Shown one piece after another: positions 17,542-26,317 of a stretch of DNA of 64,000 bases. The position numbers were made by a program, and so were the translations under genes. This stretch comes from CAMLHP01 sp035759745 (GTDB taxonomy: Bacteria; Gemmatimonadota; Gemmatimonadetes; Gemmatimonadales; GWC2-71-9): assembly GCA_035759745.1 (NCBI GenBank), contig DASTUF010000054.1:1-64000 (forward strand), given 5' to 3'. Numbering within the stretch: position 1 is the first letter of the stretch; every line of letters begins with the position of its first letter. The notes under the pieces are model-generated. The model made no database searches. It saw only the letters and a list, made by a program, of their open reading frames with translations, and was not told where the DNA came from.

Positions 17542-17614
17542 GACTGATCCTTCGGTCGTCGCTGTCGGGGGTTCAGGGACCGAAAGTTAGTCGCGTCAGG
17601 GGGTTCGCGGGAGG

Positions 17615-18790
17615 CTAGAAAAAGAGCATCAACCCGGTCGCGACGGCCAGCGCGCGATTGGCGCTGGTGGCGGGAGCTGCATCACTGCTCCAGGCGTGGG
17701 TGATTTCACCAACCACCTTGAGCGAAGGCGTGGCCTGCAGGTACGCGCCGGCGGTGGCGGCGCGATTGATGGTCTTGAACGGCGACTCGCCCAAGGCGTT
17801 CTCCAGCTGACTGGCGCCGAAGCTGGCCCCCACGGTGAGGGCGCTGCCCGGCTGGCGCCAGGTGACCTGTCCCAGGTAGCCAAAGCCGGGCCGCAGGTTG
17901 ACGCTGGTGGTGTCGGATGTGCGGCCGTCCTGGAACAGCAGCGTCGCGCCGATGCCCTGGCCCCAGTAACCCTGCGCCGACAGCGTGACGCCGCCCCGGC
18001 TGATGCGGGCGCCGGCACTCGCGCCCCACGCAGTGGCCGACGCGTCCAGCCGGGTGTCGCGCTGGTGCTGTGCCAGGCCACTGCCCCAGATCACCACGCC
18101 ATTGCGTTCCCACGACGCTTCCGCCTCGAGCCGGGGAAGCAGCAACTCGTCAAAGCCGTTGTTGATGCTGGGGTCGAAGATCGCGACTGTGTACTGGATT
18201 TCACGGTTGTTGGGGCTGTGATACGCTATCTGGGCGTTGAATCCGGGAAAGATGTAGCCAAAGCCGCCGTGGCCGAGCGTGGTGCCGCCGGGGTTGCCAC
18301 TGATGCCGCCGACCGCGCCAGTGCCGAACAGCGTCATGTCATCCAGCATGCTCTGCTTGAAGAAGACCCCGACCTCGCGCCCGGCCAGTACTTCGCCCCA
18401 ATCGCCGCCGACCGTGAGGTAGGCCTGACGCAGGTCCACCCGGGCACCCAGGCCCTCGGGATCGTCGTGCCCACCAGCGGTCTGCACCACCGGGGCGAGC
18501 CCGAAGTGCACCGAGAGGGCGGTGCTGCCTTCCACTCCGCTGGCCTCGAGCACCGCGAAGGAAGGCAGGTATCCCGAACGCACCGCGCTGCCTCGCCGCC
18601 CGATGCCCACCACCGCGCCCGGCGTGACGACGCTCCCGTTGTCCGATTCCAGTGCGAAGACGTAGAACGCGCCGGCGTTGCCGGCGAAGGTGAACGTCCA
18701 TGCTCCGGCGGTGTCGATTGGCACCTGCGCCATCGCCAGGCGCGGCACCAGTGCAAGGCACCCCAGGACCGCTACCCAACGGCGCATCAT
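17615..18790 (-). CDS. Porin-like outer-membrane beta-barrel protein
   Basis: 391 residues with an N-terminal signal peptide ending AMAQ and a C-terminal LMLFF, the terminal Phe typical of outer-membrane barrels. The body alternates polar and aromatic residues in short strands (AYLTVGGDWGEVLAG, ARISRGGVTLSAQGYWG), like general porins of the Gram-negative porin family, although no specific family was confirmed. The start ATG 18790 overlaps the stop of the TlpA-like gene (ATGA). It is the last gene of a four-gene unit with thiO and DUF1684; substrate unknown. Confidence 0.65.
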   Translation of the reverse strand: MMRRWVAVLGCLALVPRLAMAQVPIDTAGAWTFTFAGNAGAFYVFALESDNGSVVTPGAVVGIGRRGSAVRSGYLPSFAVLEASGVEGSTALSVHFGLAPVVQTAGGHDDPEGLGARVDLRQAYLTVGGDWGEVLAGREVGVFFKQSMLDDMTLFGTGAVGGISGNPGGTTLGHGGFGYIFPGFNAQIAYHSPNNREIQYTVAIFDPSINNGFDELLLPRLEAEASWERNGVVIWGSGLAQHQRDTRLDASATAWGASAGARISRGGVTLSAQGYWGQGIGATLLFQDGRTSDTTSVNLRPGFGYLGQVTWRQPGSALTVGASFGASQLENALGESPFKTINRAATAGAYLQATPSLKVVGEITHAWSSDAAPATSANRALAVATGLMLFF

Positions 18791-19959
18791 TCCTCCAGCA
18801 GTCGCTCGATGATGCTGCGGTATTCCCGGACCTGTCGCTCATGCATCGCGCCGGTCACGGGGCCATGGAACCCGGCATACACCAGCCGCACGCGCCCGTC
18901 GCGACCGATGAACACGCTGGTGGGGTACGAGGTGAATCCGCGGAGCTGGGGCAGGGTCGCCGCGGTCTCCTCCACCAGATTGACGCCGGCGAGCAGCAAG
19001 GGGAAGGGGATGGCGAACTTCTCGCGGTACCGGCGCACCAGCGCTCCGTCGATGGCGGTATCACCCGACACCTCGTACGCGAGACCCACGATTTCGAGCC
19101 CGCGGTCGTGGTAGTCGTTCCACAATTGCACCAGCACCGGCGCGGCTCCATGGCAGGTGGGGCACCAGGTGCCGAAGATATCGACCAGCACGACCTTGTT
19201 GCAGAACTGTGGATCGGTGCTGGAGACCAGTCCGCCCGACGCTTCGGGAAAACTGAAGGCGAATGGCGCCGTCGTGTCGGCCACGGTCAGGCTGGTGGAT
19301 TCCTGCAGGTGCGGCTTGCCGGTGGATCGCACGGCGGTGAATGGCGTCCGGGTCCGGAGACCGGCGTGGAACACTCCCCGCAGCGTGTCGCCGTCCAGCG
19401 CACCGGTTACCAGATAGACGAAGGAACCATCGAAGTGCGCCAGCGTGAAGGAATCGGCCGTGCCATGCCCGCTGAACACGCCGTAGTCGCCGGTACTGGA
19501 GACGATGGTTCCCTGCATGCCGTTGGCCGCGTCCTGGAACACCAGCACCCGCGGGCTGGTGCGGGCGCCGCTGACGAACGTCGCGTCCCAGGTGCCGGCC
19601 AGGTTTGCCGGCGTGGGCGCGACCGGCCAGTTGCCCCGCGACGCGTGAAACGGAATGACGCGCGGTCCGCGGTTGCCCACGTTGCTGTAGCTGCCCACCA
19701 GCGAATCACCGGACCACGTGGCGCGGATCACGGCCGCGTAGTCCGCCATCTCGAAGATCACCGAGTCACCCCGCGACACGATCGCCGAGAACCCGTCGCA
19801 GCTGTCGGCATTGCAGAGCCGGCCCCGCACTTCACCGTCGCTGGTCTCCACCACCATTGTGAACGGGAGCGACCCACCCTCCAGCGCCAGCGCCGCACGC
19901 CATGGACCCGCCAGGTCAGGCGGCGCCGCCAGCGCGGCCAGCAGCAATAATGGCGTCAC
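18787..19959 (-). CDS. TlpA/ResA-like periplasmic thioredoxin-fold protein with N-terminal beta domain
   Basis: 390 residues. A short hydrophobic N-terminus (MTPLLLLAALAAP) suggests export. Residues 15-220 form a beta-rich region with two similar blocks (LAGPWRAAL about 16 and LAGTWDATF about 120), probably a lipocalin-like duplication. The C-terminal 235-385 is a redoxin domain with active site WCPTC (265-269) in VDIFGTWCPTCHGAAP. TlpA-like proteins reduce disulfides or support cytochrome maturation or metal delivery in the periplasm. Start and stop overlap DUF1684 and the porin-like gene. Partner unknown. Confidence 0.75.
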   Translation of the reverse strand: MTPLLLLAALAAPPDLAGPWRAALALEGGSLPFTMVVETSDGEVRGRLCNADSCDGFSAIVSRGDSVIFEMADYAAVIRATWSGDSLVGSYSNVGNRGPRVIPFHASRGNWPVAPTPANLAGTWDATFVSGARTSPRVLVFQDAANGMQGTIVSSTGDYGVFSGHGTADSFTLAHFDGSFVYLVTGALDGDTLRGVFHAGLRTRTPFTAVRSTGKPHLQESTSLTVADTTAPFAFSFPEASGGLVSSTDPQFCNKVVLVDIFGTWCPTCHGAAPVLVQLWNDYHDRGLEIVGLAYEVSGDTAIDGALVRRYREKFAIPFPLLLAGVNLVEETAATLPQLRGFTSYPTSVFIGRDGRVRLVYAGFHGPVTGAMHERQVREYRSIIERLLEE

Positions 19960-20780
19960 TTGATCGGGACGTAGCGCTCGCCCACTTCCAGCGCGACCGG
20001 CAAGGCATTGCCTCGCCAGGGCACCGGACAGGCATAGGCCGAGCTGTAGGCACAGAAGGGATTGCGGGCGCGGTTGAAGTCCAGGCGATAGCGACCGTCC
20101 GCCTGGGGCACCAGCTCCACGAATCGCCCTGCAGGATAGCTGCCCTGCCCGCTGGTCGCGTCACGGAAATAGATCTCGAGCGTGGCCTCGCCACTGCCGG
20201 GATCGGGAATCCGCATCACCGTGAGCCGAATCGTGCTGTCGGCCACCGGGACAGCCACGGTGCCAGCCAGCGCTGCCTCGACCTCCACGCCGTCTGGCGC
20301 GAGCAGTCGCGTCGTGGAAGGCGCGTCGGGAGGCTGAAGCCGCCCGGTGTAGCTCGCCGCCGGGTCGATGTCGTAAAAGGCCGGTGCGCCCCGCGCATGC
20401 GAGCTGTCGAACACGGTGACCACCGCACGTCCCGCCGGACCGCCCGCCACCAGCATGTACCGACCCAGGCGCACCGCGCGACCGCGGGGAAGCGCGCGGC
20501 GGCCGGTGGGCCCGGTGAGGGACACTGTTCCGGAGGCAGTCACGCGATGGAGCTCGACGCCGTGCAGCGGCACATCGGCGCTGTCGGGTCCCATGGTGAC
20601 TCCCGGACCGATCGGCTGCTGCGCAACGGCGAGATAGGGCGACGTCGGCGCCGTGGCGAGCCACTCGGTCCATGCACTGCGCTCGGCGGCAACCGTGGTG
20701 CCCTGCGCCAGCAGGAATGAGGGCGCCGCAGCCAGCAGGGTGGTGAAGATCGTGATGAAGCGCTTCCGGAATCGCATCAT
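19956..20780 (-). CDS. DUF1684 family exported protein
   Basis: 274 residues with a signal peptide (basic MMRFRKRF, then hydrophobic core ending SFLLAQ). The C-terminal half carries the DUF1684 pattern: EIYFRDATSGQGSYPAGRF, LDFNRARNPFCAYSSAYACP, then NALPVALEVGERY. The family has no established biochemical role. The start is one base into the thiO stop codon (TAA/ATG overlap) and the stop overlaps the next start, so it is firmly part of the thiO operon. The paired cysteines in the C-terminal block might be substrates of the neighbouring thioredoxin-fold protein; that is inference. Confidence 0.8.
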   Translation of the reverse strand: MMRFRKRFITIFTTLLAAAPSFLLAQGTTVAAERSAWTEWLATAPTSPYLAVAQQPIGPGVTMGPDSADVPLHGVELHRVTASGTVSLTGPTGRRALPRGRAVRLGRYMLVAGGPAGRAVVTVFDSSHARGAPAFYDIDPAASYTGRLQPPDAPSTTRLLAPDGVEVEAALAGTVAVPVADSTIRLTVMRIPDPGSGEATLEIYFRDATSGQGSYPAGRFVELVPQADGRYRLDFNRARNPFCAYSSAYACPVPWRGNALPVALEVGERYVPIK

Positions 20781-21883
20781 TACCAGTTCCAGAGCCGACT
20801 CGGGCTCATCGCAAGTACATGTTCATGCACCGGGTCGCCGCGCAGCATCTGCTGCAGCAGCAATGCGGTGATTCCCGCCAGGAGCACGCCGTTGCGGCCG
20901 TGTCCGGTGGCATACCATAGCCCCTCGACGTCGGGTGCCGGGCCCATGATGGGAAGGCCATCAGGAGTCACAGGCCTGAGACCGGCCCACGTACGGTGCG
21001 CCCGCGCAGCGCCGATGGGGGGACAGAGCTTCCGGATCGCCGCCCAGATGCGCTGCTGGCCCTCGTCAGTGACCGAGGCATCAAAGCCGGTGTACTCCAT
21101 GGTGGAGCCGACCACTGCCTCGTCGCCGCGTGCGACGACATAACAGTCGTCGGCGTACAGGATCGCGCGCGGTACGTCCGCCGGCCACGGCATCGCAGCC
21201 ATCTGGCCCCGCACTGGTTCGACCGACAAGGGACGTGGCAGCCCGCTGATGCGGCCCGACCAGGCACCCGCCGCGATGATCACGTCATCGGCCGAGTATT
21301 CGTCGCCGGCGATCACTCCGATGATCCGGTCGCCTGTACGCACCACTGCCGTTGCTTCCGCATGCACCGTCACTGCACCGTGGTTTCGCGCGTCGGTCAG
21401 GAGTGCATGCACCAATGCTTTCGGGTCGAGCGCGCCGTCCATCGGAGCCCACAGCGCGCCGGCAAGGTCGCGCACCCACGGCCAGCGGTTCCGCGCTTCG
21501 TCGGCGTCGAGCCAATCCGACACCTGACCCTGCTGCCGCTGCTGAGCCACCCGGGCCCGCAGCAGCTCGGCCTGGGCCGGCTCGGTCGCCACCTGGGCGA
21601 TTCCCTCACGCCAAAGTCCTATATCGACCCCGGTGTCAGCCAGCAACTCGGGCGCGAGGTCAGCGTACCGGTCGCGGCCGGCGACACTCAACTCGTGCAG
21701 CGCCTCGCTCTCGGTGGCCTCGATCTGCGGCGCCAGCATGCCTGCTGCTGCGCGCCAGGCCTGCCCTCGCTCGTCGTCCGGGTCGAGCACAACCACGCGC
21801 CGCCCCTCCCGGGAGAGTTCCCGGGCAGCCGCGGCGCCCACGACGCCTCCGCCGACGACGATAACATCGTAACTGGTCGCCAC
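20780..21883 (-). CDS. thiO: Glycine oxidase ThiO-like FAD-dependent amine oxidase
   Basis: 367 residues from GTG 21883, chosen because AGGAGG lies just upstream; ATG 21913 would add ten residues with no ribosome site. The FAD motif YDVIVVGGGVVGAAAARELS is at the N-terminus and the C-terminal flavin region is TWAGLRPVTPDGLPIMGP followed by GHGRNGVLLAG, typical of DAO-family enzymes such as glycine oxidase. In thiamine synthesis ThiO makes the glycine imine for the thiazole ring. No other thi genes are nearby, so a different amino-acid oxidase role is possible. It is the first gene of the unit with DUF1684, TlpA-like and porin-like genes. Confidence 0.8.
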   Translation of the reverse strand: MATSYDVIVVGGGVVGAAAARELSREGRRVVVLDPDDERGQAWRAAAGMLAPQIEATESEALHELSVAGRDRYADLAPELLADTGVDIGLWREGIAQVATEPAQAELLRARVAQQRQQGQVSDWLDADEARNRWPWVRDLAGALWAPMDGALDPKALVHALLTDARNHGAVTVHAEATAVVRTGDRIIGVIAGDEYSADDVIIAAGAWSGRISGLPRPLSVEPVRGQMAAMPWPADVPRAILYADDCYVVARGDEAVVGSTMEYTGFDASVTDEGQQRIWAAIRKLCPPIGAARAHRTWAGLRPVTPDGLPIMGPAPDVEGLWYATGHGRNGVLLAGITALLLQQMLRGDPVHEHVLAMSPSRLWNW

Positions 21884-21958
21884 TTGCCTCCTCGACGAAA
21901 CTATCTGGAACATGCGCCCGTACTGCGATGCGACCGGCCACTTCAGGGGGAAAAGTAC

Positions 21959-22171
21959 ATGATCCGGACCGTTCTGGGCTTCTCAGTGTTCGCCGTTGTA
22001 GGCGTCCTGGCGATGAAGCTCCTGTTCTCGGTGCTCGGCGGGGTGCTGTCGCTGATCGGGACCATTCTCGTCTGGGCCTTCTGGGGGTTCATCTTCTACC
22101 TGATCCTCAAGGTGGTGGCGCCCGACACCGCCGCCCGGGTCAAGGAAGTGATCACCGGGCGGCCGGCCTGA
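21959..22171 (+). CDS. Small two-helix membrane protein
   Basis: 70 residues from ATG 21959 with AGGGGG 8 bases upstream. Two hydrophobic segments (about 2-24 and 27-50, IRTVLGFSVFAVVGVLAMKL and IGTILVWAFWGFIFYLILKV) precede a basic tail. No family was recognised. It has its own perfect terminator hairpin 23 bases after the stop and so is probably a single-gene transcript. It is divergent from thiO. Confidence 0.7.
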   Translation: MIRTVLGFSVFAVVGVLAMKLLFSVLGGVLSLIGTILVWAFWGFIFYLILKVVAPDTAARVKEVITGRPA

Positions 22172-22194
22172 GCCGACGTCCCCCTGGAACGGCA

Positions 22195-22225
22195 GCGCGC
22201 CCGGCCATCTGGCCGGGCGCGCTTT
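22195..22225 (+). terminator. Rho-independent terminator after the small membrane protein
   Basis: GCGCGCCCGGCC (22195-22206) pairs perfectly over 12 bases with 22211-22222 around the loop ATCT, followed by TTT. It lies 23 bases after the plus-strand stop at 22171 and just before the convergent stop of the glycosyltransferase at 22233, so it may serve both genes. Confidence 0.8.
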
Positions 22226-22232
22226 GCCTGGG

Positions 22233-23018
22233 TCAGGTCGCGGGCAGGGAAGTCGCCGGCGGATCGCCTGACGCAGTGACCGGCCTACCTGCCGGCAGCT
22301 TGATGGTCCGGCGGGAGCGCCAGAGCGAGAGGGCAGTGGCCCAGGGCGAGTTCCGTGAGGCGCGTTCCCGGCGGTCGAGTCGCTCGACGGCGCGGATCCG
22401 CTCGACCCGCCGAGCATGGCGCGCGGCCAGGCCCAGCAGTTCCGCATTGGCGGCCCAGCCCTCGGACGCGAGCACCGGCCCCGTGGGGCGATCGCGGAAC
22501 GCATCCCGCAGCGTGACCAGCCGGAAGGCCGCAAACCCGCCGACGAGGTCACGCACTCCCGGCACCCGGACCCGGCGCCCCAGCAGCAGCGGGGCCACTC
22601 GGCGCACCAGCCGATGTCCCGGACTGGGCGTGCCATGCAGTTCGCCTTCGGCCACGACCAGGTCGGCGCCACTCTCGATCTGCCGCACCAGGTCGGGAAG
22701 TGCCGCGGCATCGTGTGCGAAGTCTGCATGCATCAGGATCGCCGCGTCGCGACGGGGCCGGTCGGTCCGTTCCAGCGCCATCCGCAGCAATTCCGTAATC
22801 GACGCCGCGTAGCCTTGGCGTTCGGCATGGCGAATCAGCGTGAGCGGCAGTACCCGGGCATAGGGCTCGAGTACTTCGCGGGTTGCATCAGTGGACGCGT
22901 CGTCCACTACCAGCAATTGGTACTCGCGGGGGAAATCGGTGAACGTCTGGCGGACCTTCCAGAGCAGGAGCCCGACGGTGCGGGCCTCGTTATGGGACGG
23001 GATGCAGACGTAAATCAT
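22233..23018 (-). CDS. Glycosyltransferase family 2
   Basis: 261 residues from ATG 23018, which overlaps the histidine kinase stop (ATGA). The GT-A fold start IYVCIPSHNEARTVG, the nucleotide-binding VVDDASTDATREVL (37-50) and a later MHADFAH region are typical of family 2 inverting glycosyltransferases such as dolichol-phosphate-mannose-like enzymes. No membrane segments are seen, so it is probably cytoplasmic or peripheral. Sugar and acceptor cannot be told from sequence. Translational coupling to a sensor kinase is unusual. In-frame codons up to 23138 lie in the kinase gene and are rejected. Confidence 0.85.
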   Translation of the reverse strand: MIYVCIPSHNEARTVGLLLWKVRQTFTDFPREYQLLVVDDASTDATREVLEPYARVLPLTLIRHAERQGYAASITELLRMALERTDRPRRDAAILMHADFAHDAAALPDLVRQIESGADLVVAEGELHGTPSPGHRLVRRVAPLLLGRRVRVPGVRDLVGGFAAFRLVTLRDAFRDRPTGPVLASEGWAANAELLGLAARHARRVERIRAVERLDRRERASRNSPWATALSLWRSRRTIKLPAGRPVTASGDPPATSLPAT

Positions 23019-24970
23019 GCTGGCGTTGGGTCCTCGGTCGGCAAGGGATGGCCGCCACTCTCCCGTCCGTGAGCCGCTCGGGCGGCGGATGACAGGAGGG
23101 CGCGGAGTTCGGCCAGCCCAAATGGCTTGTGGAGCCACGGGCGGTCGAGGCTTTCCAGAAAGGTAAGCGTGTCGCCGCGCACCGTGTCACCGGTGCTGAA
23201 GAAGACCCGGGGAGCCATGCGGGGCGCCCGGCGCACGATTTCCTCGTACAGCTCTCGTCCGCCCAGCCGCAGCATCCGGAGGTCGGTCAGGATCAGGTCG
23301 TGCCGTTCGGTCAGCGCCAGGGTCAGGGCCTCCTCGCCATCAGTTGCGACTTCCACGTCGTGCCCCCACGCTTCCAGCGTCGATCGCATGTAGTGGAGGA
23401 TGTGGGGTTCGTCGTCCACCACCAGCACCCGGAGCTGGCGCGTCACCGGTCGAACCGCAGCGGCGGTGGGTGGCTCCGGCTGCGGCTGCCCCTGGGGCAG
23501 CACCACCGTGAACGTGGCGCCCGACCCGACCACACTCTCGACCGTGATGCGGCCGCCATGCTCGCGCACGATTCCCTGGCAGATGGGAAGGCCAAGGCCG
23601 GTGCCGCGCTGTTCGGCCTTGGTAGTGAAGAATGGGTCGAAGATCCGGCTGGCCACGTCGGGCTCGATCCCGGGGCCGTCGTCGGCGACATCGATCGCCA
23701 CGCCGTCAAGGAACCGGCGCGCCCGCAGCGTCACGGTGCCCGGACGGCCAGCGCTATTGATGGCCTGCGCCGCGTTGGTGACCAGGTTGACGAAGACCTG
23801 CTGGACCTTGGAAGCTTCCATCATGACCGGCGGCAGGTCCGGCTCGAGCTCCAGGCGGGCGTCCACCGTGCTGGCCATCAGCGTGTTTCGCAGCAGCATC
23901 ATGGTGGACTCGAGCAACTCGGCGAGGTCGGTTGCCGCGCGCTGGTTGTCGGTCTTGCGCGCGAAGCTCAGCAGGTTGCGCACGATGGTGGAGGCGCGTT
24001 CCGCCTCCTCACGGATGACCGCGAGCGGTTCGCGCAGGTTGGCCGGCACGTCGCTGAGTTCACTCAGGAAGTCGGCGAAGCCCACCACGGAGGCGAGCGG
24101 GTTGTTGAGGTCGTGCGCCACGCCGGCCACGAGCTGCCCCATCGCCGAGAGCTTGGCGCTCTGCAGCAGCTGATCCTGAAGCGTCCGCGCCTCGGTCTCA
24201 TCCTCGAACAGCAGGACGGTGGCGGTGTTCTCCCCGGCGCCCACCCGGAAGGCGCTCACCCGGAACGACCGCAACCCGATCCGCAGCTCTACGGCGACTC
24301 CATCGGCGCGCTCCAGCAGGGCCGCGACGTCGTTGCGCCACTCGGGCATCGCGAATGCATCCCAGGGGCGGCCAACCATGACCGCCGGAGGGACGTTCAT
24401 CAGCTCGGAAAAGGCCCGGTTGGCACGGCGTATGCGCCCGGATCCGTCAACGATGCAGAGGGCCAGGCTCAGGGCATCGACGACTTCCTGCCAGGAGCGG
24501 CGCCCGTCGTCGTAAACGTCGATCAGACGTGCACTTTCGAGTGCGATAGCGGTCTGGGCCGCGAGGGCATGGAGATAGCTTTCGGCGAGGGGCGCGAAAG
24601 GCCCATGGGCACCGCGCAACGCGATGCTCCCCAACTGGCGGCTGCCGGTTTCGATCGGCACCACCCACCATTCGTCGGCGCGCTCTCCCGCCGGGTGCAC
24701 CATGCCGCCGGAGACACCCACACCGGGATCGGATTCCGGTTCGGGCCAGGTATAACTGGTACCGACGCCCGCGCCGTTTCCCAGGGTGAACTCGATCCGC
24801 AGGGCGCTGGGCTCCAGCGATGCTCGGAGCTCGCCGACCAGCAGCATCGTGACAGCGTCGGGTTGCAGGGTGCCGGCCAGCGCGCGGCCATATGCCGCCA
24901 GGCGCCCGGCCAGCTCAGCAGCGCCGGGAGCACGCGAGACCGGTGCAACTCCAACGGAGGGGTGCGACAT
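23015..24970 (-). CDS. Hybrid sensor histidine kinase with C-terminal receiver domain
   Basis: 651 residues from ATG 24970. Domains in order: GAF-like sensor (about 20-150), PAS (about 160-265), HisKA with phosphoacceptor His286 in VAHDLNNP, HATPase with N399 (NLVTNA), DGPGI (431-435) and GTGLGL, then a receiver domain (about 513-630) with acidic pair D519/D520, phosphoacceptor Asp563 in LILTDLRM and the conserved lysine in HKPFG. No membrane segment is present, so it senses a cytoplasmic signal. No separate output regulator is adjacent; the stop overlaps a glycosyltransferase. The start codon overlaps that of the divergent gene (CATG). No good ribosome site was found, so the exact start is less sure. 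Confidence 0.88.
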   Translation of the reverse strand: MSHPSVGVAPVSRAPGAAELAGRLAAYGRALAGTLQPDAVTMLLVGELRASLEPSALRIEFTLGNGAGVGTSYTWPEPESDPGVGVSGGMVHPAGERADEWWVVPIETGSRQLGSIALRGAHGPFAPLAESYLHALAAQTAIALESARLIDVYDDGRRSWQEVVDALSLALCIVDGSGRIRRANRAFSELMNVPPAVMVGRPWDAFAMPEWRNDVAALLERADGVAVELRIGLRSFRVSAFRVGAGENTATVLLFEDETEARTLQDQLLQSAKLSAMGQLVAGVAHDLNNPLASVVGFADFLSELSDVPANLREPLAVIREEAERASTIVRNLLSFARKTDNQRAATDLAELLESTMMLLRNTLMASTVDARLELEPDLPPVMMEASKVQQVFVNLVTNAAQAINSAGRPGTVTLRARRFLDGVAIDVADDGPGIEPDVASRIFDPFFTTKAEQRGTGLGLPICQGIVREHGGRITVESVVGSGATFTVVLPQGQPQPEPPTAAAVRPVTRQLRVLVVDDEPHILHYMRSTLEAWGHDVEVATDGEEALTLALTERHDLILTDLRMLRLGGRELYEEIVRRAPRMAPRVFFSTGDTVRGDTLTFLESLDRPWLHKPFGLAELRALLSSAARAAHGRESGGHPLPTEDPTPA

Positions 24971-25676
24971 GATCCGGGCCGATCTGCGCAGCCGACTGAC
25001 CGCGTCGGACCTGCGCCTGATGGTGCTGCTGCTGGGCGGCGGCAGCGCGGCGCGCCGTACCGCCGTCGAGCGCCAGCTGGAAACCGAAGGTCCCGACGCC
25101 CTGCTCGATGCGCCTGACCTCGCCGAGCGGCTCCGGGCGGTGCGCACCCTGCTGGTGCCGAGCGAGCCACTCTTCATGTACGTCATGGTCCGCCAGGCGC
25201 TGTTGCGCGCCGGCATCGCGGACCGCGCGGTGGCGGACTACCTCGCCGCGTTGCTGGTCGACTTCGGACGGCGGGATCGCGCCCATCGGGTGGACTGGAA
25301 CGACGATGCCCAGCATCGCTACCTCGTCGATATCGTCCGCGACCTGGAATCGAGCGTCGGCGAGCGGCGCTTCCGGGTCATGCTCCACCTCGGCAACTAC
25401 GCGCTCTGGCTGGCCGGCCTCTATCCTGATTATATCGCCGCGCGTCGTGCGCGGCATGGCGGCCCCGACCTGCCGTACTACGACGCGCTGGGACAGCGCG
25501 GTTTCGTGATGGCGTCGGATCACGAGTTGGCGGACCGGCTGGGGCTGGAAGAGGTGCTGGCGGAGACCGCGGCCCGCTACCGCGCCATCCGCGGCGCGCT
25601 CAACGGCGTGAGTGACCAGTACTTCTTTCCCGCTGCGACCACACCTGGACGCTTCCAGCGCGGCCAGGCCAACTGA
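24969..25676 (+). CDS. Hypothetical protein divergent from the histidine kinase
   Basis: 235 residues from ATG 24969 with a strong GGAGGGG six bases upstream. Not recognised. Soluble and helical, with no signal peptide or membrane helix. The N-terminal 40 residues are Leu/Arg-rich (DLRSRLTASDLRLMVLLLGGG). A conserved-looking block LHLGNYALWLAGLYPDYI lies in the middle (about 140-157), and YRAIRGALNGVSDQYFFP is near the end. Its start codon shares two bases with the start codon of the kinase on the other strand, so their promoters must lie inside each other's genes. A regulatory link with the kinase is inference. Confidence 0.65.
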   Translation: MIRADLRSRLTASDLRLMVLLLGGGSAARRTAVERQLETEGPDALLDAPDLAERLRAVRTLLVPSEPLFMYVMVRQALLRAGIADRAVADYLAALLVDFGRRDRAHRVDWNDDAQHRYLVDIVRDLESSVGERRFRVMLHLGNYALWLAGLYPDYIAARRARHGGPDLPYYDALGQRGFVMASDHELADRLGLEEVLAETAARYRAIRGALNGVSDQYFFPAATTPGRFQRGQAN

Positions 25677-25688
25677 GGGCCTCAGCCG

Positions 25689-26183
25689 TCAGCGGAGGAT
25701 GGAATCGGGAAAGTAGGGGCAGGCGGTGTCCTCGTACGTGCCTGGATCCGCTTCCACCCCGATCAGCGGTGCGCTGGCCGGCCCGAAAGTGACGGTGCCG
25801 ATCTCCGGGGCCCGCTCCACCGGCAATCCCTCGAACAGCACCAGGCCCCGCGTCTGGCCTCCAGGCGCCGTGGCCAGGACCCCGAACCCGAGTGCGAACA
25901 CTTCCGGTGGAGTGCCCTCGACCCCGATCAGCAGCAGGGAATCCGCTTCGGACGAGCGGCCCACGATCGCGGAGTAGGCGCCTCCGCCGGCCACCCGCGC
26001 CACCAGGCGACCGGGAACCGAATCAGGGGCCACGCTCAGCGTCTGGCGAGGCACGCCGAATTGGCTCAGCAGCGACTGGGGGCCTATGACTGCCGCCAGT
26101 CCACAGGTGGTGTTGGAGCCTTCGCGGGCGCCACCACAGGCGGCCAGCAGGGCCAGGAACGTGGCAAGGGGGAACCGGCGCAT
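25689..26183 (-). CDS. Small lipoprotein of unknown function
   Basis: 164 residues from ATG 26183. The signal is MRRFPLATFLALLAACGG with lipobox LLAAC, so the mature protein is a lipid-anchored periplasmic or outer-membrane protein. The remainder is beta-rich (VARVAGGGAYSAIVGR, GQTRGLVLFEGLPVE) and has a second cysteine near the end (DTACPYFPDS). No family was recognised. It converges on the hypothetical gene at 24969, with 12 bases between stops. Confidence 0.7.
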   Translation of the reverse strand: MRRFPLATFLALLAACGGAREGSNTTCGLAAVIGPQSLLSQFGVPRQTLSVAPDSVPGRLVARVAGGGAYSAIVGRSSEADSLLLIGVEGTPPEVFALGFGVLATAPGGQTRGLVLFEGLPVERAPEIGTVTFGPASAPLIGVEADPGTYEDTACPYFPDSILR

Positions 26184-26263
26184 GGCACGCTCCGTAAGGG
26201 CTGGAGGGAACCCGGAACAGTTCCTAACATAATGCAACGTCGCGGTTTCGCCTCTCGTATCGC

Positions 26264-26292
26264 TTGACGCGGCCGTCGGCGGCCCGTAACGT
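26264..26292 (+). promoter_or_regulatory. Strong sigma-70-like promoter for the coiled-coil gene
   Basis: TTGACG at 26264-26269 and TAACGT at 26287-26292 are spaced by 17 bases, 25 bases upstream of the GTG start at 26318. It is in the 134-base divergent gap shared with the minus-strand lipoprotein gene. Confidence 0.5.
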
Positions 26293-26317
26293 TGCGTGTC
26301 CCCGAAGCAGGAGTGCC

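Noticed and set aside
20780..21883. Thiamine biosynthesis operon based on thiO
   Set aside because: No thiS, thiG, thiC or other thiamine genes and no TPP riboswitch pattern were seen nearby; the other three genes are envelope proteins.
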